Part shown: positions 24,701 through 30,657 of the stretch, piece after piece
Layout of the letters: each line of letters opens with the position of its first letter
Numbering within the stretch: the first letter of the stretch is position 1
IMG/VR virus record: IMGVR_UViG_3300025889_000611
Location: 1 to 30,657 of that record
Strand: one strand, 5' to 3'
Source: a virus
Length of the DNA stretch: 30,657 bases
The notes under the pieces: model-generated
Database searches by the model: none
The model's input: only the letters and a program-made list of their open reading frames with translations
Told to the model about the DNA's origin: nothing
Position numbers and translations under genes: made by a program

Positions 24701-25449
24701 CAGGAGTTACTGACGGTAAAATTTTAAAATATGATGGGAATGCAACTCCTCCTGTTTGGAAGCCAGATGGTTTAACTATTGGAGAGCTCGATAACGTAAA
24801 CTCTGATGTAGATGCTCCTACAGGAACAGTACTAAGTTTAGGGGGTAGCCCAGAAGTTTTAGCCTATGATAGCGGCGCAAGTGAATGGGTTTCAACTCCT
24901 TTAGAGTTAGATGACCTTTATGGGATTAGCGCACCAGCAGCAAACAGTCTAACCGCGGGCTACGCTTTAGTTACAAACTCTACTACCCACCCTGAAACTT
25001 ATTCTTGGTCTGAAATAGGCGAGTATGAAGAAGGCACTTGGACAATTCAAGTCGCAGATGCAGGTACTGGAGGAAATAGTGCAAGTGCTAACTATACTAC
25101 TGGTGAATATACAAAAATAGGAAGACAAGTTACAATTAGCTGTCCTGTTCAGCAAATAAATACTTCAGGGCTTACAAGTACTAACGATATTTTTATAAGA
25201 AATCTACCGTTTAGTATTTCTAATGCTAGGGTTCATACTCCAACTGCAGCGGTAAATGCTACTGTTTTAACACGACAGCTAGAGGGTCTTTATGCCTTAG
25301 GAATACCGGGAACTTCTTATATTCAAGTATATGCAAATGCATTCTCTTCTAGTGGCAGTAATTATTATGATACTAGCGTAAAAGTATCAGATATTGCAAG
25401 TGGAAATACAAATTTAAGATTTACAATGGTTTATTTTAGTGATGACTAA
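21745..25449 (+). CDS. Tail fibre with L-x-DV repeats
   Basis: 1234 residues, one base after the J stop, with a weak AGGA 6 nt before the ATG. Layout: a short N-terminal anchor candidate (TNPIITQIWLNTSPYNG), a flexible GGGGAGGGSSSS linker (about residues 27-38), and a beta-helix-like region with NLQVDGTTTTINSTEMTVDD near residue 185, a module recurrent in aquatic phage fibres. Next comes SLNDTLDVYG-type repeats, then about ten L-x-DV...Y...W repeats (residues about 474-1053) interspersed with PTTLAGYGITDAYTKTEV segments. The C-terminal ~140 residues open EYEEGTWTIQVADAG and TGEYTKIGRQVTISC, a terminal domain of phage fibres. It probably attaches at the J tip. The receptor is unknown. Confidence 0.85.
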   Translation: MTTPTNPIITQIWLNTSPYNGNASVGGGGAGGGSSSSDTNAFYTVENALNQGVALYTESAGITILGAGRIRGGKTDYDVGQGFWFGNDDGYHKVAIGDPAGDTFNWDGLEINSKMNNLELRGWLRGPAEFVIDPAVHDDNTGQVIIKGNLDVAGGTISGPDTITIDPATVGDNSGLVVIAGNLQVDGTTTTINSTEMTVDDINIVIGDGAPNAAAANGGGITLDGANATIIYTASDDKWNLNKSLKVDGDIEATGQLKGQTLDIGDPAPKMTVAANGNIDTDGTLNVDGATTLNSTLDVDGATSLNDTLDVYGVAHFHSHVTVDGGTTLNGNIILGDQTADTIYINAEIAGHLIPDVDNTGDIGSSAKEWRNLYIDGTGYIDSIVGDDLNIGNGNFTVDSAGNVTAASIDIGTNFNVDADGNITANSIDTGEGGIDENGNITGVSLDLGATQGYILKQVNATGPLSEVDHVISELNDVSNTAPTNDQILQYKSASGEYEPVTFIPVMATTDLTDVSNTTATDDQILQYNSSTSKYEPVDLDISLLIDVNITDPADGHILVYQEPEDEWQNKTKTGAGFAAIAESGSWADLSNTPTTLAGYNIGLLSGTDIKTVNNNSLVGAGNVTIDAASLAIALNDLTDVGTSSSNILQDGEVLMWDTGVGTGQWTNQFVDFSDLGSTPTTLAGYGITDAYTKTEVNNLIPTAYTDADVDSHLNTSSAFIASFLMWNGSDYSWQSPSSYAPGALGNLSDVSSTVTSGASDEDLLVYNNTNGEWESIPFGNFSIGDLSDVSSTTPNSGDFLTYSTTANAWVPSAFVLSNFNLDNLGDVTNTSPSTGQVLRYNGTNYVNSQLSYNDLSNLPTIPAAYTDSDVDSHLKINSAATNQVLSWTGTDYGWVDADQVAGAVEQLNDLTDVSITTLSDGLFLRYSSTNTQWETGTVAFSDIQSKPTTLAGYGITDAFSGSWNDLADKPSFAEDLGDLGDVTTTGVTDGKILKYDGNATPPVWKPDGLTIGELDNVNSDVDAPTGTVLSLGGSPEVLAYDSGASEWVSTPLELDDLYGISAPAANSLTAGYALVTNSTTHPETYSWSEIGEYEEGTWTIQVADAGTGGNSASANYTTGEYTKIGRQVTISCPVQQINTSGLTSTNDIFIRNLPFSISNARVHTPTAAVNATVLTRQLEGLYALGIPGTSYIQVYANAFSSSGSNYYDTSVKVSDIASGNTNLRFTMVYFSDD
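23164..24903 (+). repeat. About ten L-x-DV fibre repeats
   Basis: Each unit reads roughly L-x-D-V-x3-T, then D/G-x2-L-x-Y, then W or Y at the end, with spacing of 30-60 residues. Examples: LNDVSNTAPTNDQILQY, LTDVSNTTATDDQILQY, LSDVSSTTPNSGDFLTY, LGDVTNTSPSTGQVLRY, LGDVTTTGVTDGKILKY. Copies of TTLAGYGITDA and YTDADVDSHLNTSSA/YTDSDVDSHLKINSA are inserted between units, indicating a higher-order duplication of two to three units. Confidence 0.85.
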
Positions 25450-25458
25450 GGAGGAAAA

Positions 25459-25683
25459 ATGTCTTTAACAAAAGAAATAACTACAGATAGAATACAAATT
25501 ATTCATAATACGGATATGGAGGGGTCTCCTATAACACTTGTATCAGTTCGTCAGCAAATAAAAATTTTAGAAGACGGCAGTCTTATATCATCAAAATATA
25601 ATAGATACATGATTACTGAAGGACAAGACTATTCTGCCGAGGATATACAAGTACGTAGTGTATGCGACATTGCATTTTCTTAA
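25459..25683 (+). CDS. Small protein of unknown function
   Basis: 74 residues behind a strong AAGGAGG (25448-25454) that overlaps the upstream stop codon and is 4 nt from the ATG. The product is polar and probably beta-rich (TTDRIQIIHNTDMEGSPITLVSVRQQIKIL), with no signal peptide or membrane segment. I recognise no family. It is the last gene before an intergenic promoter, so it is likely co-transcribed with the fibre upstream. A fibre-assembly or accessory tail role is conceivable from position only. Confidence 0.65.
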   Translation: MSLTKEITTDRIQIIHNTDMEGSPITLVSVRQQIKILEDGSLISSKYNRYMITEGQDYSAEDIQVRSVCDIAFS

Positions 25684-25711
25684 CTACTAATACCCTTACA
25701 AAAAATATATC

Positions 25712-25740
25712 TTGACAAGGCAGGTATGCTTTGTTATAAT
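25712..25740 (+). promoter_or_regulatory. Perfect consensus sigma70 promoter
   Basis: TTGACA (25712-25717) and TATAAT (25735-25740) are separated by 17 nt: a full match to the bacterial housekeeping consensus. It lies in the 113-nt gap before the gene at 25797, so the leader would be about 50 nt. The 16 nt ending in TTGAC are nearly the same as in the promoter at 5149. No terminator was seen between the upstream gene and this promoter. Confidence 0.88.
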
Positions 25741-25746
25741 CATACC
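25723..25746 (+). promoter_or_regulatory. Inverted repeat over the -10 element (operator candidate)
   Basis: GGTATG (25723-25728) and CATACC (25741-25746) form a perfect 6-bp dyad with a 12-nt spacer that covers the whole -10 box. A protein dimer bound here would block the polymerase. It could also be a chance dyad; no second copy was found in the window. Confidence 0.4.
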
Positions 25747-25766
25747 ATAGAATATTTAAAAAAAGC

Positions 25767-25782
25767 CTTCTTAAATAAGAAG
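25767..25782 (+). other. Leader hairpin between the promoter and the next gene
   Basis: CTTCTT and AAGAAG pair as a 6-bp stem with an AAAT loop. The 3' arm is the only purine-rich, Shine-Dalgarno-like stretch before the ATG at 25797 (14 nt away), so it might limit translation. The stem is AT-rich and not followed by a T run, so a terminator is unlikely. Confidence 0.35.
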
Positions 25783-25796
25783 TTAGCGCCCTTCCA

Positions 25797-26165
25797 ATGA
25801 ATAGATTAGTGACACTTGTTAAAAACGATACAGGACCTGATTTAACTGTAGTTATTGTCAGAAATGAAAATAATGACAGATTTGTCACTGATGCTGCAAA
25901 CGTATTTTTAAATATTCGAAGAAAAGATACGTCTACTGCAATTGTGAGTATACCTGCAGATGAGTATAAATCAACGGATACTCAAGGTCAATATGTTTTT
26001 AATTTAAAATCCTTTCTTACTCATTCAGATGTAAATGATGACTTCTATGAAGCAGAAGTAGAATTCATTGTACCTTCAGGCATTGATGAAAATAATAATC
26101 AGCTAACTGATGTTTATACAACATTTGAGCAAATTACTATACAGGTGCGGGATGATTACACATGA
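25797..26165 (+). CDS. Ig-like baseplate/fibre adaptor candidate
   Basis: 122 residues, first gene behind the consensus promoter. The sequence suggests a single beta-sandwich: LVKNDTGPDLTVVIVRNENNDR, then VFLNIRRKDTSTAIVSIPADEY, TDTQGQYVFNLKSF, FYEAEVEFIVPSG and a last strand (TTFEQITIQVRDDY). This order (polar start, 'D..G.Y.F', 'Y.AEVEF..PSG') recalls the N-terminal domain of upper baseplate proteins (BppU/DUF2479 type), which dock fibres onto the tip. The similarity is by eye and weak. It overlaps the next gene by ATGA, so the two probably act together, with this one as a possible adaptor for the large protein downstream. It has no good ribosome site. Confidence 0.5.
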   Translation: MNRLVTLVKNDTGPDLTVVIVRNENNDRFVTDAANVFLNIRRKDTSTAIVSIPADEYKSTDTQGQYVFNLKSFLTHSDVNDDFYEAEVEFIVPSGIDENNNQLTDVYTTFEQITIQVRDDYT

Positions 26166-29100
26166 GTGGAAAGTTTCGATTTATATCTTTAACTGACTCT
26201 TCTTTACTAATAGAAGATACTTCAGATACGGCAATAGAAATAGATAGTGCTTTTGGGTTAAATTTATCTTTTTTAGATATAAGAATTACTCATGAGCAGC
26301 TTATGCGTTTCTTTCTTTTGGATAATGTTTTCCAAGAAGATTTCTTTAGCAGGATTGCTCATTATCACAGAAAGTTTTTTGAAGAAATTCCAGCAGAAGA
26401 TGCAGTAAAACTCGCTGTAGCTTTGGCTACAGAATTAGAAGAATTATTCTTAGAAGATAGCGATTTTGAATACTTTCATTTAATGCGTCGTCTTCCTCAA
26501 GATAATGTTTTATTCACTGAATCAGTTATAGCTCCTCGCATTAAAACAGAAAATGAACTATTATTTACTGCAGAGCGCGTAAGTAAAAGACTGCCTGATT
26601 TATTAGCAAGGCACGCTACACAGGATGAAAAATCTGATTTTGATTTTATTGTAGAGTTTTTTGATGAGAAACTTGACCTACTTTTATTACAAAACAGATT
26701 GCCAAAAGAAATCACAGAACTTGTAGAAGTTTTTAATATTTACAGGTTCCAAAGTCCTAGAGAAAAAGTTTTTACAGATGAAGTAGTTACTCGTGCGCGA
26801 GGAATAGTAGCAAAGCATGAAACTCAACTTGTAGATCCTTTTGGGGACGGCTCTGTGCCTCAAAAACCTGGACTAGAACACATTGTAGAATTTTTAGACG
26901 AAAGAATAAAAATTGCCCGCATAAAAGGTTCGATACAAGAAGGATCTAAAGCAATTGAAACCTTTTTAATTGCTAGAAAAGTAGATCCTACTGACACGAC
27001 TTTTACTGCTGTACAAGAGCTTTTAAAAGTTGATAAAAATATAAATATGGATAGTGCAATACCTTCTAGGGATATTGCTTATGTACAAACAAAAAGAGAT
27101 ACTGTAAATAGACTTTTAAACTATGTAAAGTTTACTCATATTGTAAAAACAGTCAAAGAAATTACTGAATTAAATGATAATGTTTTAAATAGTGCTATCG
27201 CACGTATTTCCAGAGATCAAGTATATAACGAAGACAACTCTAAATGGTTATGGAAGCACAGTGCAAAACACGATACAAATACTAGTGGTAAAACAGGATT
27301 TGATTTTGTAGTCGAAGCAAATGCTACAAGAGACCCCGCTACTCCAGGAAACAACTTCGTTTCTTTTTTTAGCAATAAAAACTTTTCAGATGATATTGGA
27401 GAGCTAAATGAAACATTATTAAATGTATCAAACTCTTCTTTCCTTTCAGATAAGTTTTATAGCAAAGAAGATTCTGCTTGGAAGTGGAGTCACATTGCAA
27501 AACACGATACAAATACTAGTGGTAAAACAGGTTTTGATTTTGTAGTAGAAGCAAATGCTACAAGAGACCCCGCTACTCCAGGAAACAACTTCGTTTCGTT
27601 TTTTAGCGTTAAAGGCTTTCATGACGATATAGGGGAAGCAAAAGATTTTTTTCTAAATATTTCTAAGTCTAAAATATTACGAGATTTAATAAATACGGAA
27701 GCAAAGCCTTCAAAGTTTTTTAAAAATTATCATTCTATACTTACAGTTTTACCTAGTGGAAAAGTCACCGAAGGTAGACTTGGGCATACGGATGACGATG
27801 TATATGAAGAAGATGATACAGTTTTAAAGCCCGGTCTTGGTAAAAAAGAAAAAGTATCTTCCCAAGATCAATCTTTAGTAGCTCTTAGTACCCCTTCTAT
27901 TAGAGAATTGGTAGATTTTGAAGATTTAAAAAGTCATGTCTTAGAAATTAATAAAACAGTTCCAGTTGAATTTGTAACAGATTTTCAATATTCCGGCGGC
28001 GAAGCAAGAGCACCTGGCACGCCTAAAATTAAGCATCGGCCGTCTGAAAATTCTCCTATTGTAGATCCTTATTATGTTAAAAAGTGGCAGGAAACTTATA
28101 GACATCTTGTAGATCCTACTACAGGCAATAAAAAATACCCAACATTTTCAAGCCTTGCAGTACCTTCCTTTTTAATTGATGGTATTAATACTTTTACACT
28201 TCCTCATCCTCAAGACTCTAGAATCATATTTCAACCCGATAGTAAGCACAGAGAAGACTATGCACTTGTAGATGATGGACATGGATCTTTATCAGGAGAT
28301 TTTTCGGCTCTTGTAGGAGCAGAATATAAAGTACTAAAACCAGTTTGGGGAGGAGGTAGCATAGGTTGGTGGACTACTACTAGAAATTATTACCCTACAA
28401 GAACCGCAGAAGGTCGTAGAATTCTTTTTCGTAGGGATATGACGGCAGAAGATATTAACCGAGCCCAAGTACTTACATATAGCTATAATTCCGAAGGACA
28501 AATTACAGGCTCGTACTATGTTCCTTTAACTATTCAAACAACAGGAAAAAGTATTTTTGAAAAACTTCGAGACCTTGGCAGGCTCGGAGGTACTTTTTTC
28601 AGAAGTCTAGGAGTAGAGTATTTATTTAGTTCTAGCCTTGCTGTAGAAACAGTCTCTAATATAGCGGGCACGATACCTACCGTAGCTACTGACAGAATTA
28701 GTGCTACTTTTTATCCGTTCGGGCAAAACCCTCTGGGAGAGCCAGAAGATGTAAAATTACGAAAGTCTTTAGGAACGCGAAAAGATTTTGTACAAATCGG
28801 GGGTATAGATTTAAACGGAGATAGTTTAGAAAGTATTGGTAAGTTTTTTAAAAATTATCATACTGTTTCTGTCTATAGAAAAGAGTTCGCGGATTCTGTA
28901 GAAGGAAAAGTAGGGGGCGTAGAAAGCAATAATGCAACTCCTAGATCAAGATTTCATGTCGGAAGTTTTGCCCCTCGTGCCGTATATTTTGAAAGACTAT
29001 TTTTAAGAAGTCGAAGATATGCTGCAAGCGGAGATTCTGATGTTATACTTAATTCAAATGTTCAGCCCCCAAACGAAGATGCATGGACAGACGAAAAAAC

Positions 29101-30421
29101 ATCTAAAAATATTTCAAACTCAATAAAAAATAATCTGTATTACTTTGGTAAAATTAGACAAGGAATAGACGGATTTCCTAATGAAGAAGCCCATTCTAGG
29201 GATAAAGTAATTGCAGCAGCAAAAAATAAAATACAAGAATCCAGAGCTTTTATACGACAAGAGCTATTTGGAATAAAAGAGTTTGTAGAAATACGAGAAG
29301 AAGATCCTGATCTATTACAAATAATTAGTAAGTTTTATCCTAATTCTCAAAATTTAATTAATTTAAATACGGAAGCTCCTTATAATAGAGGTACTATACG
29401 AAGATGGAATGATAAACTATACGTTTCTTATTCTAGACTGACAACTAGAGAAATAGGCCAAACATATAATTATACGGGGTTTAATACTTGGGAAGTTACT
29501 AATCGTATTTATTCGTGGCAACGTAGCGGATATGGCCCTACAATACAAAATACTGGTACAAAGTATGATAGAGAATATACGTATAATAAGGGGTATGCTT
29601 GGAATGGGTATTCTATTTCTCCTACCTTTGACGATACCCCATACTATGTTCATGTACCGAATGGAGGCGCAAATGCGTATGGATTTTTTTGGCACTCGGC
29701 ACAAAATCAGTGGATTTTTATAGATGGTATAGGTACTTCTGGGGGACAACTACGAATAGGATCGAGCGGTATTGTTGGGATAGATGAAGCTAATTTTCTT
29801 TTTGAACCTCTTATAGCTTCTGATCCTGAAAGACCTACAGGCGCCCATACAATTCCTGATATAGAAAATGGCGGATTAATTAATTTTACTATATATTACC
29901 CTCCTTATACTACTCCGTCAGGAGTTGTAACTGAGTATTTATGGCAAAATCTAGGAGAGATAAACCAAATTATTGCAGGAAATGTACAATATCCTTATGT
30001 AAATCCTGAAACTGGTTTTACAGTAAATGTTAGTAATCCTGCAGGTAAATTGCTTTTTGCTAATAATGGCCATGTTTATATTGCATTATATAATGTATCA
30101 GGCTTAGGGCCTTATTCAACAACTGCAAGTCTTAATAGTCAAAATTATGGAACTCCTCCCGGGGGTATTTGGCGTATAGTAAGTTACAGAACTTTCGAAG
30201 ATTTACAGCCCGCCCCAGGAGAAGTAATATCTCCTGTAGGAGTTCAAGCAAAAAATACTTTAACAGATAATTCATTCTATAAAAGAATAATGAATTATCG
30301 AAGAACACATACGGAAACGGTCGAGGTTGCTGACCCTGGATCGGCTTATATACCCGTGTACTGCGCTTCATACTTTTTGGAGCCTTATGTCAGCGAAGCA
30401 GGCAAAAATGCCAATTTTTAA
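26162..30421 (+). CDS. Large repeat-containing virion/fibre protein
   Basis: 1419 residues, coupled by ATGA to the Ig-like protein. The first ~330 residues are helical and built of degenerate 25-40 residue units with F/L-x-D/E patterns (DNVFQEDFFSRIAHYHRKFFEE, DFDFIVEFFDEKLDLLLLQN, LEHIVEFLDERIKIARIKG). Residues 337-492 hold two tandem 78-residue units (LN...LN, KHDTNTSGKTGFDFVVEANA, SFFS). FFKNYH occurs twice further on. From about residue 1070 the composition changes to Tyr/Gly/Asn/Pro-rich beta structure (TYNYTGFNTWEV, PTFDDTPYYVHVPNGGANAYGF), a likely adhesive end. I do not recognise a named family as a whole. Virion appendage is inferred from size, position and composition. The codon use is AT-rich like the tail genes before it. 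Confidence 0.65.
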   Translation: MSGKFRFISLTDSSLLIEDTSDTAIEIDSAFGLNLSFLDIRITHEQLMRFFLLDNVFQEDFFSRIAHYHRKFFEEIPAEDAVKLAVALATELEELFLEDSDFEYFHLMRRLPQDNVLFTESVIAPRIKTENELLFTAERVSKRLPDLLARHATQDEKSDFDFIVEFFDEKLDLLLLQNRLPKEITELVEVFNIYRFQSPREKVFTDEVVTRARGIVAKHETQLVDPFGDGSVPQKPGLEHIVEFLDERIKIARIKGSIQEGSKAIETFLIARKVDPTDTTFTAVQELLKVDKNINMDSAIPSRDIAYVQTKRDTVNRLLNYVKFTHIVKTVKEITELNDNVLNSAIARISRDQVYNEDNSKWLWKHSAKHDTNTSGKTGFDFVVEANATRDPATPGNNFVSFFSNKNFSDDIGELNETLLNVSNSSFLSDKFYSKEDSAWKWSHIAKHDTNTSGKTGFDFVVEANATRDPATPGNNFVSFFSVKGFHDDIGEAKDFFLNISKSKILRDLINTEAKPSKFFKNYHSILTVLPSGKVTEGRLGHTDDDVYEEDDTVLKPGLGKKEKVSSQDQSLVALSTPSIRELVDFEDLKSHVLEINKTVPVEFVTDFQYSGGEARAPGTPKIKHRPSENSPIVDPYYVKKWQETYRHLVDPTTGNKKYPTFSSLAVPSFLIDGINTFTLPHPQDSRIIFQPDSKHREDYALVDDGHGSLSGDFSALVGAEYKVLKPVWGGGSIGWWTTTRNYYPTRTAEGRRILFRRDMTAEDINRAQVLTYSYNSEGQITGSYYVPLTIQTTGKSIFEKLRDLGRLGGTFFRSLGVEYLFSSSLAVETVSNIAGTIPTVATDRISATFYPFGQNPLGEPEDVKLRKSLGTRKDFVQIGGIDLNGDSLESIGKFFKNYHTVSVYRKEFADSVEGKVGGVESNNATPRSRFHVGSFAPRAVYFERLFLRSRRYAASGDSDVILNSNVQPPNEDAWTDEKTSKNISNSIKNNLYYFGKIRQGIDGFPNEEAHSRDKVIAAAKNKIQESRAFIRQELFGIKEFVEIREEDPDLLQIISKFYPNSQNLINLNTEAPYNRGTIRRWNDKLYVSYSRLTTREIGQTYNYTGFNTWEVTNRIYSWQRSGYGPTIQNTGTKYDREYTYNKGYAWNGYSISPTFDDTPYYVHVPNGGANAYGFFWHSAQNQWIFIDGIGTSGGQLRIGSSGIVGIDEANFLFEPLIASDPERPTGAHTIPDIENGGLINFTIYYPPYTTPSGVVTEYLWQNLGEINQIIAGNVQYPYVNPETGFTVNVSNPAGKLLFANNGHVYIALYNVSGLGPYSTTASLNSQNYGTPPGGIWRIVSYRTFEDLQPAPGEVISPVGVQAKNTLTDNSFYKRIMNYRRTHTETVEVADPGSAYIPVYCASYFLEPYVSEAGKNANF
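27170..27637 (+). repeat. Tandem 234-bp duplication
   Basis: Two in-frame 78-codon units (27170-27403 and 27404-27637), with a third start motif (LNISKSK...D) following at 27638. The core of 112 nt (27262-27373 and 27496-27607) differs at only three positions, all synonymous third bases (gga/ggt, gtc/gta, tct/tcg), while the flanking parts of each unit have diverged. Confidence 0.92.
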
Positions 30422-30432
30422 GGAGATTTAAA

Positions 30433-30657
30433 ATGCAAAAAGACAGTGCTCAAATTAAAGGTATTGTCAATCTCGTGCTTCGAGATAAGGAGGGCCGGGT
30501 AAAGCAGCACAAAACTATTCGTAACCTTGTGACTGATTATGGTCTGGCACATATTGTGGGTCGAATGATTGACCCTCGTCAAGACATTACAGGAAAGCAT
30601 CAAATTCCTCGTATGATGAGCCACATGGCAATTGGTACAGGTGATTATGCAAATGCT
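30433..30657 (+). CDS. Virion-type protein, 3' partial
   Basis: The first 75 codons of a gene that runs off the window, preceded by AAGGAG (30420-30425) spaced 7 nt from the ATG and overlapping the upstream stop. The protein begins MQKDSAQIKGIVNLVLRDKE and continues RNLVTDYGLAHIVGRMIDPR and SHMAIGTGDYANA. A 'fvr...NLVtd.G...ia......MAIGTG' layout recurs in phage structural proteins near tail fibres, but I cannot name a family. Codons are CGT/CTC/CTT/GGT-rich, like the capsid gene and unlike the AGA/TTA-rich gene before it, pointing to an abundant product. The frame is open to the last base, with no stop. Confidence 0.75.
   Translation, partial: MQKDSAQIKGIVNLVLRDKEGRVKQHKTIRNLVTDYGLAHIVGRMIDPRQDITGKHQIPRMMSHMAIGTGDYANA

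Noticed and set aside
26162-26165. Separate small gene or frameshift at the 25797/26162 junction
   Set aside because: The ATGA overlap is an ordinary translational coupling site; no slip heptamer is present and both frames have their own start and stop.
21745-30421. Diversity-generating retroelement targets in the fibre genes
   Set aside because: No reverse transcriptase gene or template repeat is in the window, and no C-terminal stretch shows the adenine-biased variable pattern. The 234-bp repeat differs only at synonymous sites, which is opposite to such a system.
1-30657. tRNA genes, insertion sequences, attachment sites or phage integration genes
   Set aside because: No cloverleaf-like segment, transposase, integrase or flanking direct repeat was seen; the window is packed with + strand structural genes.

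Overview
The window is a contiguous piece of a tailed double-stranded DNA phage genome (or prophage). It carries the end of the head genes and almost the whole tail module of a lambda-type siphovirus. Every gene is on the + strand, most are joined by overlapping stop/start codons, and there is essentially no non-coding DNA apart from short control regions. I see no host genes, tRNAs, insertion sequences, CRISPR arrays or att sites. The DNA is AT-rich. The fibre architecture (Gly-X-Y collagen tracts, L-x-DV...W repeats, 'VDGTTTTIN' modules) is of a kind common in aquatic/marine phages, and two sigma70-like promoters suggest a proteobacterial host. That host assignment is inference only.

Layout: (1) 1-3786, head and neck: 3' part of an HK97-fold major capsid protein, a UUCG-loop terminator, a gp6-like head-tail connector, a Lys-rich neck/tail-completion candidate, and a tail terminator candidate. 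(2) 3851-5130, major tail tube protein followed by a second UUCG-loop terminator. (3) 5149-10231, an internal sigma70-type promoter, then tail assembly chaperones expressed as G and a -1 frameshifted G-T fusion, then the tape measure protein. (4) 10232-13873, a giant collagen-like protein with about 127 uninterrupted Gly-X-Y triplets. (5) 13885-21743, the lambda-order tail tip cassette M-L-K-I-J. (6) 21745-30657, distal adhesion genes: a repeat-built fibre, a small unknown protein, a consensus promoter with an overlapping dyad, an Ig-like candidate baseplate protein, a 1419-residue repeat protein and the start of a further virion-type gene running off the window.

How it works together: the connector, neck and terminator proteins join the capsid to a tube of major tail protein. 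The G/G-T chaperones load that tube onto the tape measure, which sets tail length. M, L, I and J build the tip, and the collagen-like, L-x-DV and 1419-residue proteins are plausible appendages for host recognition. Expression seems graded in three ways. Terminators sit directly behind the two most abundant proteins (capsid and tube), internal promoters restart transcription behind the tube gene and before the last fibre block, and codon use differs sharply between the capsid gene and its neighbours.

The most interesting signals are the frameshift site with its spaced hairpin, a 16-nt box shared by the two internal promoters, the dyad over the second promoter, a tandem 234-bp duplication whose core differs only at three synonymous sites, and a possible split cupredoxin-like domain in the collagen-like protein. 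Everything here is read by eye; no database search or folding program was run.
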